DNA from: Stappia sp. 28M-7
GTDB lineage: Bacteria > Pseudomonadota > Alphaproteobacteria > Rhizobiales > Stappiaceae
Direction: 5' to 3'
NCBI RefSeq assembly: GCF_014252955.1
Contig: NZ_JACMIA010000004.1
Coordinates: forward strand, 1-64,000
Length of the DNA stretch: 64,000 nt
A program made the translations under genes and the position numbers. The notes below the pieces were generated by a model. The model was not told where the DNA came from and searched no databases. It was given only the letters and a program-made list of their open reading frames with translations. Each line of letters begins with the position of its first letter. Position 1 is the first letter of the stretch. Of this stretch, positions 1 to 8,692 are shown piece after piece.

Positions 1-1634
1 TCGGTGCCGATCTCGCGGAGTGCACAGATCTGGAAGACGTTGGGATTGTCCCAGCCCTCCTTCAGCGCCGAGTGGGAGAAGATGAACTTGAGCTTGGTCT
101 CGAAGCCGAGCAGTTTCTCCTTTTCCTTCATGATCAGGTTGTAGGCGCGCTCGGCATTATCGCGGTTCGTCTGGTTGTTCTCCGCCGTGTCTGTCCACTT
201 GCCCTTCTTGTCGATCGAGAAGTATCCGTCGTGGACCTCCTCGGCTTCGGATGAGACATCCACTTCCGCGAAGAGGCTGGAAAATTCCGGCAGTTTGGCC
301 GCGCGCCGATATTCCTCCTCGAACATCGTTGCGTATTTGCCTTTGATCTGGTTCCCGTCCTCGTCGTAGGAACGGTAGTGCTCGACTGCATCGATGAAAA
401 ACAGGCTCAGTACCTTGATGCCGAGTGGCGCGAGGCGTTTTTCCTTTTCCAGGTGCTCATGAATGGTGCGGCGGATCATCAAGCGCTTGATGGCGTCCGG
501 ATCGACATCGCCAATGGCCTGTCCGACAGCCAGGAAGGTTTCGGAACCTGGCGTCTTGATCTCCAGCAGGGAGTCGCCGCCCGCCACGCGGATCTCGCCA
601 ATCCGGCAGTTCTGATAAACGGCGCGGCCGGTGATCTCCTCCAGATCGTCGCCGTCCTGAACCGTGACTTCCTTTCGGCGTACCTGCTTGCCCTGCTGTA
701 CGTCGACTTCCACACGCGCGGTGACGGCGCCGCGGGCATTGCTGGCGGACAGGAAGCGGACATAGGCCTTGTTGTGACCGCCTTCGACTTCCAGCGAGGC
801 AACCTCGATCTGCTTCACCAGCTTGCGCTCGTAGGCGTCCACCGCATCGAGGCGGTAGACCATGTGGTGCTTGTCCACATGGGTCGCCGAGTAGCGCAGC
901 GTACCAAGCGGGTTCATAGCGTCGAGCGCCTGTTTGCCGCGCCCTTCCAGGCCGCCGTCGACGCTTTGCGGCTCATCCACGATGATGATCGGCCGGGTGG
1001 CGCGGATCAGGTCGATGGGCGCCTCACCGCCGGTCTTCTCGCTGTCCTTGTAGAGATTGTTGACATCCTTCTTGTTTATGGCGCCGACGGTTACCACCAT
1101 GATCTGGATGTTCGGGCTCGTCGCGAAATTCCGAACCTGCCCGAGCTTGCTGGAATCATAGAGGAAATAGTCAAAAGGTTGGCCGGAATAGAGACCGCGG
1201 AAATGCTCTTCCGTGATCTGCAGCGTCTTGTAGACGCCCTCCTTGATCGCCACCGAGGGGACGACGATCACGAACTTGGTGAAGCCGTAGCGCTTGTTGA
1301 GCTCGAAGATCGTGCGAAGATAGACATAGGTCTTGCCGGTGCCGGTCTCCATCTCCACCGTGAAATCGCCTGACGTCAGACCGGCAGAGGGAGGCAGACC
1401 ATTGCGAAGCTGAATGTCCTTCAGATTGTCGATGATCTCGTCGTCCAGCAGCGTCAGCCGGTTGCCGATGCCGAGTTCGTTTTCCACGAGGCCGAGTTCG
1501 CCCTGATCGCCACCATCCGGGCGGCGGGTGACGGTGAATTCGGTGCGGTTGATCTCCTGCCCACGGAACAGGTCGGCGACGGCTTCGATGGCAGCATGCT
1601 GGTAGTCGAGATTGGGTTCAAAATGCAGCTTCAT
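1..1634 (-). CDS. res: Type III restriction enzyme Res subunit (helicase/endonuclease), 3' end outside window
   Basis: ATP-dependent translocase and endonuclease half of a type III restriction system. About 544 N-terminal residues are visible before the window edge. A Walker A box (METGTGKTYVYLR, near residue 92) is followed by a DEPQ box (IIVDEPQSVDGG, near 215), the Walker B variant usual in Res subunits, then RYSATH and, at the visible end, the motif KEGWDNPNVF of helicase domain 2. The C-terminal nuclease domain would lie outside. ATG at 1634 is chosen; an in-frame TAA lies 18 nt upstream, so only TTG or GTG alternatives a few codons earlier are possible. It overlaps the preceding cyclotransferase-like gene by 17 nt, so it is the last visible gene of the defence operon. 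Confidence 0.9.
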   Translation of the reverse strand, partial: MKLHFEPNLDYQHAAIEAVADLFRGQEINRTEFTVTRRPDGGDQGELGLVENELGIGNRLTLLDDEIIDNLKDIQLRNGLPPSAGLTSGDFTVEMETGTGKTYVYLRTIFELNKRYGFTKFVIVVPSVAIKEGVYKTLQITEEHFRGLYSGQPFDYFLYDSSKLGQVRNFATSPNIQIMVVTVGAINKKDVNNLYKDSEKTGGEAPIDLIRATRPIIIVDEPQSVDGGLEGRGKQALDAMNPLGTLRYSATHVDKHHMVYRLDAVDAYERKLVKQIEVASLEVEGGHNKAYVRFLSASNARGAVTARVEVDVQQGKQVRRKEVTVQDGDDLEEITGRAVYQNCRIGEIRVAGGDSLLEIKTPGSETFLAVGQAIGDVDPDAIKRLMIRRTIHEHLEKEKRLAPLGIKVLSLFFIDAVEHYRSYDEDGNQIKGKYATMFEEEYRRAAKLPEFSSLFAEVDVSSEAEEVHDGYFSIDKKGKWTDTAENNQTNRDNAERAYNLIMKEKEKLLGFETKLKFIFSHSALKEGWDNPNVFQICALREIGT

Positions 1635-2145
1635 GCGCACCCCCGTCAATTAGGCGCATGTTCATGGCGTGACGGGTTCGATCAGGGTCTTCCTGTGTCG
1701 CAACCGCCTCCAACAGCGCAATGTAGTCCTCGGGAATGCGATGCTCTCTCGCCCCGGCCACGACCAATGCCCGATACCAGGAATATGGCCTCAGCGAATG
1801 ATCGATATCGGTCGCTTGATACGCCTTGGCTGCAATCGGGGTACCGTCGCAGAGCACCTCGATGTCGATCTCCGCGTAGCCGTGTCCCAAACCTTCGGCA
1901 CGGTCGAGATTCCGCTTTTCGTATTCGGCAATCCGGTAGAGCACACCGAGAACACGGGCTTCGGGGGATGTGGCCGGAACAATGTCGCACTTTCCCGAAC
2001 CGTCTCTGCTCCGTTTATGCCAACGGAGCTCGTAACCCTTCAGCTTGGCGACGCCCACTAGCGTGGCTGACGGGCACCTTTCACGGAGCCGCGTAGTCGG
2101 CATGTTCGAACCATAGGCGAAGGTCGTGAATGAGCCTCCAGACAT
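1618..2145 (-). CDS. Gamma-glutamylcyclotransferase-like (AIG2/GGCT fold) protein
   Basis: 175 residues. The N-terminus carries FAYGSNM, the glycine-rich substrate loop (YGSN) that defines gamma-glutamylcyclotransferases; a downstream YEKRNLDRAEG segment fits the family core, so the fold call is good. Family members release 5-oxoproline from gamma-glutamyl amines or peptides; the substrate here is unknown. The ATG at 2145 overlaps the mod stop codon (TGATG) and the 3' end overlaps res by 17 nt, so it is translationally locked between the methyltransferase and the nuclease of a type III restriction system. That position suggests a role in the defence operon (metabolic effector, regulator or antitoxin-like partner), but nothing in the sequence shows which. 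Confidence 0.8.
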   Translation of the reverse strand: MSGGSFTTFAYGSNMPTTRLRERCPSATLVGVAKLKGYELRWHKRSRDGSGKCDIVPATSPEARVLGVLYRIAEYEKRNLDRAEGLGHGYAEIDIEVLCDGTPIAAKAYQATDIDHSLRPYSWYRALVVAGAREHRIPEDYIALLEAVATQEDPDRTRHAMNMRLIDGGAHEAAF

Positions 2146-4040
2146 CACAGGCTCCTCACGTCGTCGATGCCGTTCTGGTCAAGGATCGCCGCCATGTTCG
2201 TCTTCGCGACGTCGTCGGCGAAGCCTGAATCCTTGAAAACGACGCGAGTATCGACGGCGGGTGCAAGCTCCTTGTGCCAGGCGACAATCCCGTTCGCCAG
2301 TTCCTCCACCGTGTCGCGGCTGATGCTGTCGGCCAGGCAGACCATCAAGGCGCCGGCGCCGATGGAATGGACGGCTTTGCCTGCAATCTCGCGCTTCTCA
2401 ATCGGCACGCAAAGATCGAGGCCAAGCTTCAGCAGTAGCTCATAGAGTACGTCTTGTTCGGTCCGACCCGGCACCAAATGCTCGGAATGCTGCAATAGTG
2501 TCCCTTCGAGGTCGCTCATATCCGGTTCCCAGGCGCGGATATTCGATTGTGCAAGCTTGTAAACCCGAAAACCAACATCCCCCTTGTAGTTGGGATTATC
2601 TGCCTGAACTTCTCTTGCAGCGCGACGTAAACGCTCTTTGGTCAACTCCGCAATATTCCGAGGCTTATCCAATCGGTCACAGAAATCGGCCGCTACTTTC
2701 TGTTCCCTATTGGTGGGATCAAGTGGCTCCGGCAATTGCACAAGAATATAGCGTCGACGTAGTTCATCGGCAGCGGATTGCTTGATCAGCGCATGACCTG
2801 TTGTTCCCGACCCCGCAAAGAAATCAAGAACTATATCCCCGTCAGTGGCAACTTGCTCAATGAGGCTCGCGATCAGCCCAGTTGGCTTGGGAAATGGAAA
2901 CAGGTCGGCATCGAACAGCGAGCGAATTTCCTGCGTTCCATCAGCGGTATGGACGCCGTCAATTATTGATCGAAATGCAATAAATTCAGACCGCATCTCG
3001 TTTCGAAATTTCTTTTCACGAGGTCTTCCATCATCATTTCGAGGAAACAGAATCCGCCCCTCGGAAATTAGTTCAGCCATCTTTTCCTTTGAATACCGCC
3101 ATCCTGTTGACGGATTGGGTGGGAATATGCGGCCTGTACCCGGTTCGACAATATCATAGTGAAGATTTGGCCGCTGTTCGCGGGTCGCAAGTCCGAGAAT
3201 ACTGCGGCTCATCCAGTCGCCACGCGGATCTTCGTCTGGATTAGAAAATTTGGATTCGTCTCTCCCTACACCTCTCAGGGAAAAGCCATCGTTTCTGGCA
3301 TACGCTATGATGTACTCGTGATCCGTCGATACGTTTGTTTTGGCCCTGGCGTCCGTGAACTGGCGCGCCTTCCAAACAAACTGAGCAATAAAATTTTCCT
3401 CACCAAATATGTCATTCATCATTGCGCGTAGATTAGCGGACTCAGTGTCATCACATGAGACCAATACTACGCCGCTGTGGTGAAGGAGATTCCTGGCTGC
3501 CTTCAGACGGGGGTACATCATATTTAGCCAATCGGTGTGAAATCGGCCTGATGCGTCCGTGTTGGAACTCGTTTTTCTGCCGTTCTCGGCCTGCCCGGTC
3601 AGAGCTAAATAGTTTTTGATGCTGTCGCGAAAATCGTCCGGGTAAACGAAATCCTTCCCCGTGTTATAGGGAGGGTCGATGTAGATCAGCTTGACCTTGC
3701 TCGCGTAGCTCTTCTGCAAAAGCTTCAGGACTTCGAGGTTGTCGCCCTCGATCATGAGGTTCTGCGTCGTATCCCAGTCGACGCTGTCCTCCGGGTAGGG
3801 GAGAAGCGTGCCGGCGGAGGGTGTCAGCGCAATCTGCCGTGAGCGCCGTTTGCCATGCCAGTTGAGGCCATACTTTTCGGAGCTCTCATCGACCGCGCCG
3901 CCCAAAAGCTGCTTCAGCACGTCGAAGTCGATCCGACCTTCCGTGAACGCCTCCGGAAACAGCGCACTCAGCGCCTCGATATTCTCTGCCACGATATCGG
4001 CGCTCTTGGTATCAGGATCGTCCAGGTTCAGCTTTTCCAT
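2145..4040 (-). CDS. mod: Type III restriction-modification methyltransferase Mod (N6-adenine)
   Basis: 631 residues; methylates adenine in the recognition site and supplies target recognition for Res. DPPY (IDPPYNTG, residues 122-125) precedes the SAM-binding FAGSGTTGHA (about 408-417), the motif order of beta-class N6-adenine methyltransferases. The long segment between them holds the target recognition domain; its DNA (roughly 2,870-3,500) is visibly AT-richer than the flanks, as expected for a domain exchanged by recombination. ATG at 4040 has GGAAG about 8 nt upstream. The stop overlaps the next ATG (TGATG). Mod and Res are normally adjacent; here a cyclotransferase-like gene sits between them. 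Confidence 0.93.
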   Translation of the reverse strand: MEKLNLDDPDTKSADIVAENIEALSALFPEAFTEGRIDFDVLKQLLGGAVDESSEKYGLNWHGKRRSRQIALTPSAGTLLPYPEDSVDWDTTQNLMIEGDNLEVLKLLQKSYASKVKLIYIDPPYNTGKDFVYPDDFRDSIKNYLALTGQAENGRKTSSNTDASGRFHTDWLNMMYPRLKAARNLLHHSGVVLVSCDDTESANLRAMMNDIFGEENFIAQFVWKARQFTDARAKTNVSTDHEYIIAYARNDGFSLRGVGRDESKFSNPDEDPRGDWMSRSILGLATREQRPNLHYDIVEPGTGRIFPPNPSTGWRYSKEKMAELISEGRILFPRNDDGRPREKKFRNEMRSEFIAFRSIIDGVHTADGTQEIRSLFDADLFPFPKPTGLIASLIEQVATDGDIVLDFFAGSGTTGHALIKQSAADELRRRYILVQLPEPLDPTNREQKVAADFCDRLDKPRNIAELTKERLRRAAREVQADNPNYKGDVGFRVYKLAQSNIRAWEPDMSDLEGTLLQHSEHLVPGRTEQDVLYELLLKLGLDLCVPIEKREIAGKAVHSIGAGALMVCLADSISRDTVEELANGIVAWHKELAPAVDTRVVFKDSGFADDVAKTNMAAILDQNGIDDVRSL

Positions 4041-4065
4041 GTGTCGGCTTCCAGCGGCTTATTGT

Positions 4066-4731
4066 TTAAATGTTTGTCGGTTCGCTCTGATCAGTGGTTG
4101 CGGCGGTCGTGATCTGGTCAATAATGGAGGGACGGCTCCACCGCTCCTTCCGCAGTTCTTCAATTCTGGCCTTCTCGTCTTCCAGAGTCTTGATAGGATC
4201 CCAATCCCCGAATTCTTGACTTGGGATTCCGTAGGTTTGCCGGAGCTTTCTTCCGAGCGCGACAGCTTCCAGTCCCAAGCATGCGTATCGATACTGACGC
4301 TCTTCGAACACCTCTTCGTAATCCGGAGGAAACGAATGTTCGCCGACCCCTGCGATGACACGATTGTCTGCCTCGATCCGGCTTGGAAGCACCAGAATTC
4401 GGTACATCAGACCGTGATTAATGCTTCGCCAGTCAACATCGTCTGGTAACGGCAGGCCTGTGGGCAGTGCAACCTGTGCTTCAAGGTAGCCTTCGGCGTT
4501 TCTCTGCCCGCAGCACATCCCATCATCGCCAACCACAGCGGCGCATTGTTCCAAAAACTCATCGAGAATGCAGACAACACGGATTGCCAGATAGCGGGCC
4601 TTCCCCGTGTTGATCCACCGCTCTCGAAACCAAGGCAACACCGTGCCGACAATGACGCCCAAAAAGCCTGATCCGGCAGATATCAGTCCAACGATGATTG
4701 CTTCGTTCATTTGCACCGTTTTCCGCCTCAC
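4066..4731 (-). CDS. Hypothetical protein with one N-terminal membrane segment
   Basis: Up to 221 residues from a GTG at 4731 that overlaps the DUF4391 stop (GTGA) and has AAGGA just upstream; an ATG at 4710 (MNEAII) is the alternative. After MNEAII comes one hydrophobic stretch (IVGLISAGSGFLGVIVGTVL) and a short basic turn, then a soluble domain with acidic and aromatic patches and no motif I recognise. It sits inside the defence operon between DUF4391 and mod. Membrane anchoring in such a place suggests an effector or accessory role, but this is inference only. Confidence 0.7.
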   Translation of the reverse strand: MRRKTVQMNEAIIVGLISAGSGFLGVIVGTVLPWFRERWINTGKARYLAIRVVCILDEFLEQCAAVVGDDGMCCGQRNAEGYLEAQVALPTGLPLPDDVDWRSINHGLMYRILVLPSRIEADNRVIAGVGEHSFPPDYEEVFEERQYRYACLGLEAVALGRKLRQTYGIPSQEFGDWDPIKTLEDEKARIEELRKERWSRPSIIDQITTAATTDQSEPTNI

Positions 4732-5495
4732 ATTTCCTTCAAAGCTTTTTGGGCGTCAGCTTCGAGCCGGTGGATTTCCACATTGAGTTCCACGCGCCGG
4801 TTCATCTGCTTCTCGCGAGCGGCCTTGGCTCGCAGCAGTGCCGCCTCGCGCATCAGTTTTTCATGGGCTTCGAGCGCCGCGCGACGGCGTTCCGCCACAC
4901 GAACCTCATCTGAATACGCGTAGGCGCCGGTGAGACGCGCTGCCGCCAGGGATTCGATCCTTACGCGCCAGCCCTCATAGAGGGCGAACAGGTCACGGGA
5001 AGGCTGCTTGGCGATGGCAATGTTGATGAGGAATGCCTGCTCCACCGCGGTCGCCTGCAAAGGGTCGAAAATGCCTGTGCCGACGATTTCCTCGACAACG
5101 ACCTTGCCGGCTTCATTCTGAGCGCGGCGCTTGTGCGCCACAGACACGGCCACGCCGTCTTCCAATCCGGCCACCAGCAGAACGGGATAGGGAATGGCCC
5201 GGTGGATCAATTCGACGAGGCGGGGAAGCTTCGCCTTCTGGCGGAAGGCGGCCGCAATAACGGCGATCTCCAGATAGTCCCGCGCCTCGTCCGCGAAGTG
5301 GCGGACCCCGATCGTGTTCGGTTTGAGAGCGCCGATCCACGAGATTTCCGCGATCCCGTCCTGAATAGCGCGCCGGTCGGCCGCGGTCGGGGCGCCCTGT
5401 TCGGCCAACATCTTCTTCGGCACGCGGGTATTCACCCTCGCGTCGGCAGGCAGGCCCAAGACATCGATGATGGCGGCAAGCCCCGGATTCGTCAT
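4728..5495 (-). CDS. DUF4391 domain protein
   Basis: 255 residues matching the DUF4391 pattern: an N-terminal stretch with NTRVPKKMLAEQ, an ISWIGALKPNTIGV segment, a central beta-rich PYPVLLVAG region and a long charged C-terminal helix rich in Ala, Glu, Lys and Arg. The biochemical function of DUF4391 is not established. From memory the family commonly lies next to SNF2-type helicases and type III mod/res genes, as here. It starts in an ATGA overlap with the helicase stop and ends in an overlap with the next gene, so it is translationally coupled on both sides. Confidence 0.8.
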   Translation of the reverse strand: MTNPGLAAIIDVLGLPADARVNTRVPKKMLAEQGAPTAADRRAIQDGIAEISWIGALKPNTIGVRHFADEARDYLEIAVIAAAFRQKAKLPRLVELIHRAIPYPVLLVAGLEDGVAVSVAHKRRAQNEAGKVVVEEIVGTGIFDPLQATAVEQAFLINIAIAKQPSRDLFALYEGWRVRIESLAAARLTGAYAYSDEVRVAERRRAALEAHEKLMREAALLRAKAAREKQMNRRVELNVEIHRLEADAQKALKEM

Positions 5496-8400
5496 GCGCC
5501 GTCCTCCCGGAGGACAACGAGAAAGGCGACAACCTCGAAATCGCTGCTGCCCGCGAATTCACCCTTGATGGCATGAGTGCCACCCGGCGAGAACAAGCTG
5601 GCGACGGCGCGCTCCTCCTGCTTACCGACGATGGCGGCAACCGCGCGCGAGAGGAGCTTCTGGTAAGGCTCCATGTCGCGGCCGAAGCGGGTCGCCTTGT
5701 CGAACCGATCGCAAGCCTCAACCTCCGGCGCGTCGCGACCGATGCAGAGCTTCTTCAGGTGGTCGAGAACCTGCTTGGCCTGCGTATGCGAGAGCAGCAC
5801 ATCCCCGTTCTCGCCGACATGGACGAGGTAATGGGGGTGGAGGGGATAGTTGGCGTCGGCGGCCTGGGCTGCGTCGCCCTCCGCGCGCAGGCAGAAGATG
5901 ACGCCAGGCGGAATGGCGTTGTCTCCGTCGGCCTGGCTCGTGGTGACGGCGTAGCTTCCAGGAGGCAGGGCGTCGAGACGCGCCTTGTGTTCCCGCAGAT
6001 ATCCGGTGAGGTCGACGCGGAAGTCGTTCAGCGTCAGATCAGCGATGGAAACCCCGCTCGACAGGTCTTCGAGGTCGATGACCGCGTCCTGGAGCTGCTG
6101 TAATTGGGCGCGGCGATAGTCCAGATCGTTCATCTGGTTTCCGGCCTGGAACTCGATTACGTTCTCCTCGCCCGTGGCGGAAACGTCGAGCAAAACCATG
6201 CGGCCGCTCACCCGCGTCTCCAGATCGAGATACTCATCCAGCTCCATGTTCGGCCAGAAATTGACCAACTGGATGCGCTCGTTCGGTGAGCCGATGCGGT
6301 CGATGCGGCCGAAGCGCTGGATGATGCGCACCGGATTCCAGTGGATATCGTAGTTGACGAGATAGTCGCAGTCCTGGAGGTTCTGGCCTTCCGATATGCA
6401 ATCGGTCGCGATGAGAAGGTCGATCTCTCCTTCGCCCGCCAATTCCTCCGGCCGCTCCTTCGAGCGCGGTGAAAACGCGCTGAGGATGCTGCTCATGTCG
6501 CTGCGCAAGCCGGGCAGCGTAGAGCGGTTCGCGCCTGCCCCGGTCACAACAGCGGCATGAACGTTGTGCGTTGCCTGCGCCCATGATGCAAGCGCGCGAT
6601 ATAGATAGTCCGCCGTATCCGCAAAGGCGGTGAACAGCAGGATCTTGCGATTATCCGAATTGACGGGAGCTTGGACCTTCTGCGCGATGATCTGCTTCAC
6701 CGCCGCAAGTTTCGCGTCCCGATCCGCCGTCACCAGGCGCGCCGCCGTGCGCAAAGCCTCCAGCCGCTTACGGTCCTCCGTGAGATCCTGCCGCCAGCGG
6801 ACCCGATCGACGTCCTGGAGCAACACCTTCACCTTGCGGCCCACGAGCAGCGTCTCGAAGGCCGGATCGTCTATGTCTATGTCGTCGATGGACGTTTCCT
6901 CTATCGCGCCCTCGTGTGCATCGATTTTCGCCAGCAGCGCGTCGACATCGGAAAGCTGGCGCTCAATTGTGAGCGCGAAAGCAACGACCGAACTTTCCAT
7001 CCGCTTGAGGATGTTCACCCGCAGCAGGTGAATGAGGCTTTCTTCGCGGTCGAGCTGCCGGAAGATGCTTTCGCCTCCCTTCACCTTGGTGCTGTATTTC
7101 TCTTCATAGGCGGCGAGCTTGTGAGGCAGCACGTATCGCAGCGGTGCGTAGGCGCCGAGCGTCAGGCGGCGGATTTCGTTGTTGATCTCGCGGATCGGGC
7201 GGAATTCTCCAGCAAGATCGACATCGGCCTTGATGTTGACTGGGCGAAGGCGTTCGGGAAACTGCCCGGTTTCTTCCGTCCCGTAATACCGCTGCACATG
7301 CTTTCGGGAACGGGCGATGGTCAGCAGGTCGAGCAGCTTGAAGTAATCGAATCCCAGCATGTCCATCAGCCGGGAAGTCCGCCGTTCGGGTTCCGGCAGA
7401 TCGAGCCAGCGATTGAACTGCGCCTGTGCCTTGCGGATCGTCGCCTCGATGCTCGGGATGCCGAGCCCGTGCAGCGCCCGATCGCTACCCTCGGTGACAA
7501 AGGCGATCTGGTTCTTCAGGTCGGCCAGCCTGTTGTTGACGGGCGTCGCCGACAGCATCAGAACCTTGGTCTTGACACCCGCCCGGATGATCCACTGCAT
7601 CAGACGGTCGTACCGGCTGTCTCGCTCCTTATGGGTTGGTTTGTTTCGGAAGTTGTGGGACTCGTCGATGACGATGAGGTCGTAATTGCCCCAATTCACA
7701 TGCGAGAGGTCGATATCGCCCGACATGCCGCCATCACGCGACAGGTCGGTGTGGTTCAGGACATCATAGTTGAAGCGGTCGGCGGACAGTATGTTGCGGC
7801 GATCGTTTGCCTTGTAGAGCGTCCAGTTGTCCCGCAGTCTCTTAGGGCATAGAACCAGAACACGGTCGTTCCGAAGTTCGTAGTATTTGATGACCGCCAG
7901 TGCCTCGAAGGTTTTACCCAAGCCTACGCTATCGGCGATGATGCACCCACCGATGCGCTCAAGCTTGTCGATAGCTCCAATCACGCCATCCCGCTGGAAG
8001 CGGAAAAGCTTCTTCCAGACGACGGTGTCCCGGATGCCGGTTGCCGATTTGACGATACGCTCTTCATCGAGTTCATCGCCTAGATCCTTGAAGAGCTGAT
8101 AGAGGGTTTGGAAATATACAAGAGACGGTGCCTTGTGATCGGCTATCTCGGACAACTGCTCGATCAGTGGGTTGGTGTGTTTCCGGTCGTTCAGGTTCTG
8201 CCAGATCGAGTCGAACCATCTGCCCAAGGCGTCGACAGTGCTTGCTTCTTCGGCATATTGCGTCAGGCCAAGTGCATCTCCGGGCGCGAAGCCCAGGCCT
8301 TCACTGGAAAACGAACACGCCCCGACAAGAGCACAATTCGTTCCGCCCGCGTCGCCATTCACGACGATCATCGACTGAGGCAGCGCCTTCGAAGCAAAGC

Positions 8401-8692
8401 GAGCATGCGCTTTCCTCTCCAGCCATTGCATGCAGGACCGAGCCAGCCAGCGCGCCTGGAGCTGATTTCTCAAGGCTCGATCTGAGGCCGAGCCAAGCAG
8501 TTGAAGGTCCTGCTTCGCTGGATCCGGCAGGACGATCCGGCAATCGCCCACGCCCTCCAAAGCTGTTCGCAATTCGGAGTACGCGAAAAGGGAGAAGTTC
8601 GACGACGCCATGCTGATCGCCGCGCCACGCTTGAGCAACGGAGCGAGCGTATCAATCGCGCGGTCGGCGCCAGCATTCTGAATGATCCGCAT
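5492..8692 (-). CDS. SNF2-family DNA helicase/translocase with degenerate PLD-like N-terminal domain
   Basis: 1,066 residues. Residues 1-180 resemble a phospholipase-D-like domain (QSMIVVNG, then NCALVGACSFSSEGLGF) but lack the HxK catalytic pair, so this part probably binds rather than cuts. The SNF2 ATPase follows: ADSVGLGKTFEAL (Walker A, near 255), DESHNFRN (near 343), LMLSATPVNN (motif III) and, in lobe 2, LLIATDCISEGQNLQ and QRFGRIDRIGS (motifs V and VI). It overlaps both the WYL gene stop and the DUF4391 start by 4 nt or less. It probably translocates on DNA as part of the defence complex. Confidence 0.9.
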   Translation of the reverse strand: MRIIQNAGADRAIDTLAPLLKRGAAISMASSNFSLFAYSELRTALEGVGDCRIVLPDPAKQDLQLLGSASDRALRNQLQARWLARSCMQWLERKAHARFASKALPQSMIVVNGDAGGTNCALVGACSFSSEGLGFAPGDALGLTQYAEEASTVDALGRWFDSIWQNLNDRKHTNPLIEQLSEIADHKAPSLVYFQTLYQLFKDLGDELDEERIVKSATGIRDTVVWKKLFRFQRDGVIGAIDKLERIGGCIIADSVGLGKTFEALAVIKYYELRNDRVLVLCPKRLRDNWTLYKANDRRNILSADRFNYDVLNHTDLSRDGGMSGDIDLSHVNWGNYDLIVIDESHNFRNKPTHKERDSRYDRLMQWIIRAGVKTKVLMLSATPVNNRLADLKNQIAFVTEGSDRALHGLGIPSIEATIRKAQAQFNRWLDLPEPERRTSRLMDMLGFDYFKLLDLLTIARSRKHVQRYYGTEETGQFPERLRPVNIKADVDLAGEFRPIREINNEIRRLTLGAYAPLRYVLPHKLAAYEEKYSTKVKGGESIFRQLDREESLIHLLRVNILKRMESSVVAFALTIERQLSDVDALLAKIDAHEGAIEETSIDDIDIDDPAFETLLVGRKVKVLLQDVDRVRWRQDLTEDRKRLEALRTAARLVTADRDAKLAAVKQIIAQKVQAPVNSDNRKILLFTAFADTADYLYRALASWAQATHNVHAAVVTGAGANRSTLPGLRSDMSSILSAFSPRSKERPEELAGEGEIDLLIATDCISEGQNLQDCDYLVNYDIHWNPVRIIQRFGRIDRIGSPNERIQLVNFWPNMELDEYLDLETRVSGRMVLLDVSATGEENVIEFQAGNQMNDLDYRRAQLQQLQDAVIDLEDLSSGVSIADLTLNDFRVDLTGYLREHKARLDALPPGSYAVTTSQADGDNAIPPGVIFCLRAEGDAAQAADANYPLHPHYLVHVGENGDVLLSHTQAKQVLDHLKKLCIGRDAPEVEACDRFDKATRFGRDMEPYQKLLSRAVAAIVGKQEERAVASLFSPGGTHAIKGEFAGSSDFEVVAFLVVLREDGA

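Noticed and set aside
378-1373. 331-codon plus-strand frame
   Set aside because: Lies opposite res, whose helicase motifs are clear on the minus strand.
6671-7852. 393-codon plus-strand frame
   Set aside because: Opposite the SNF2 ATPase core; shadow composition.
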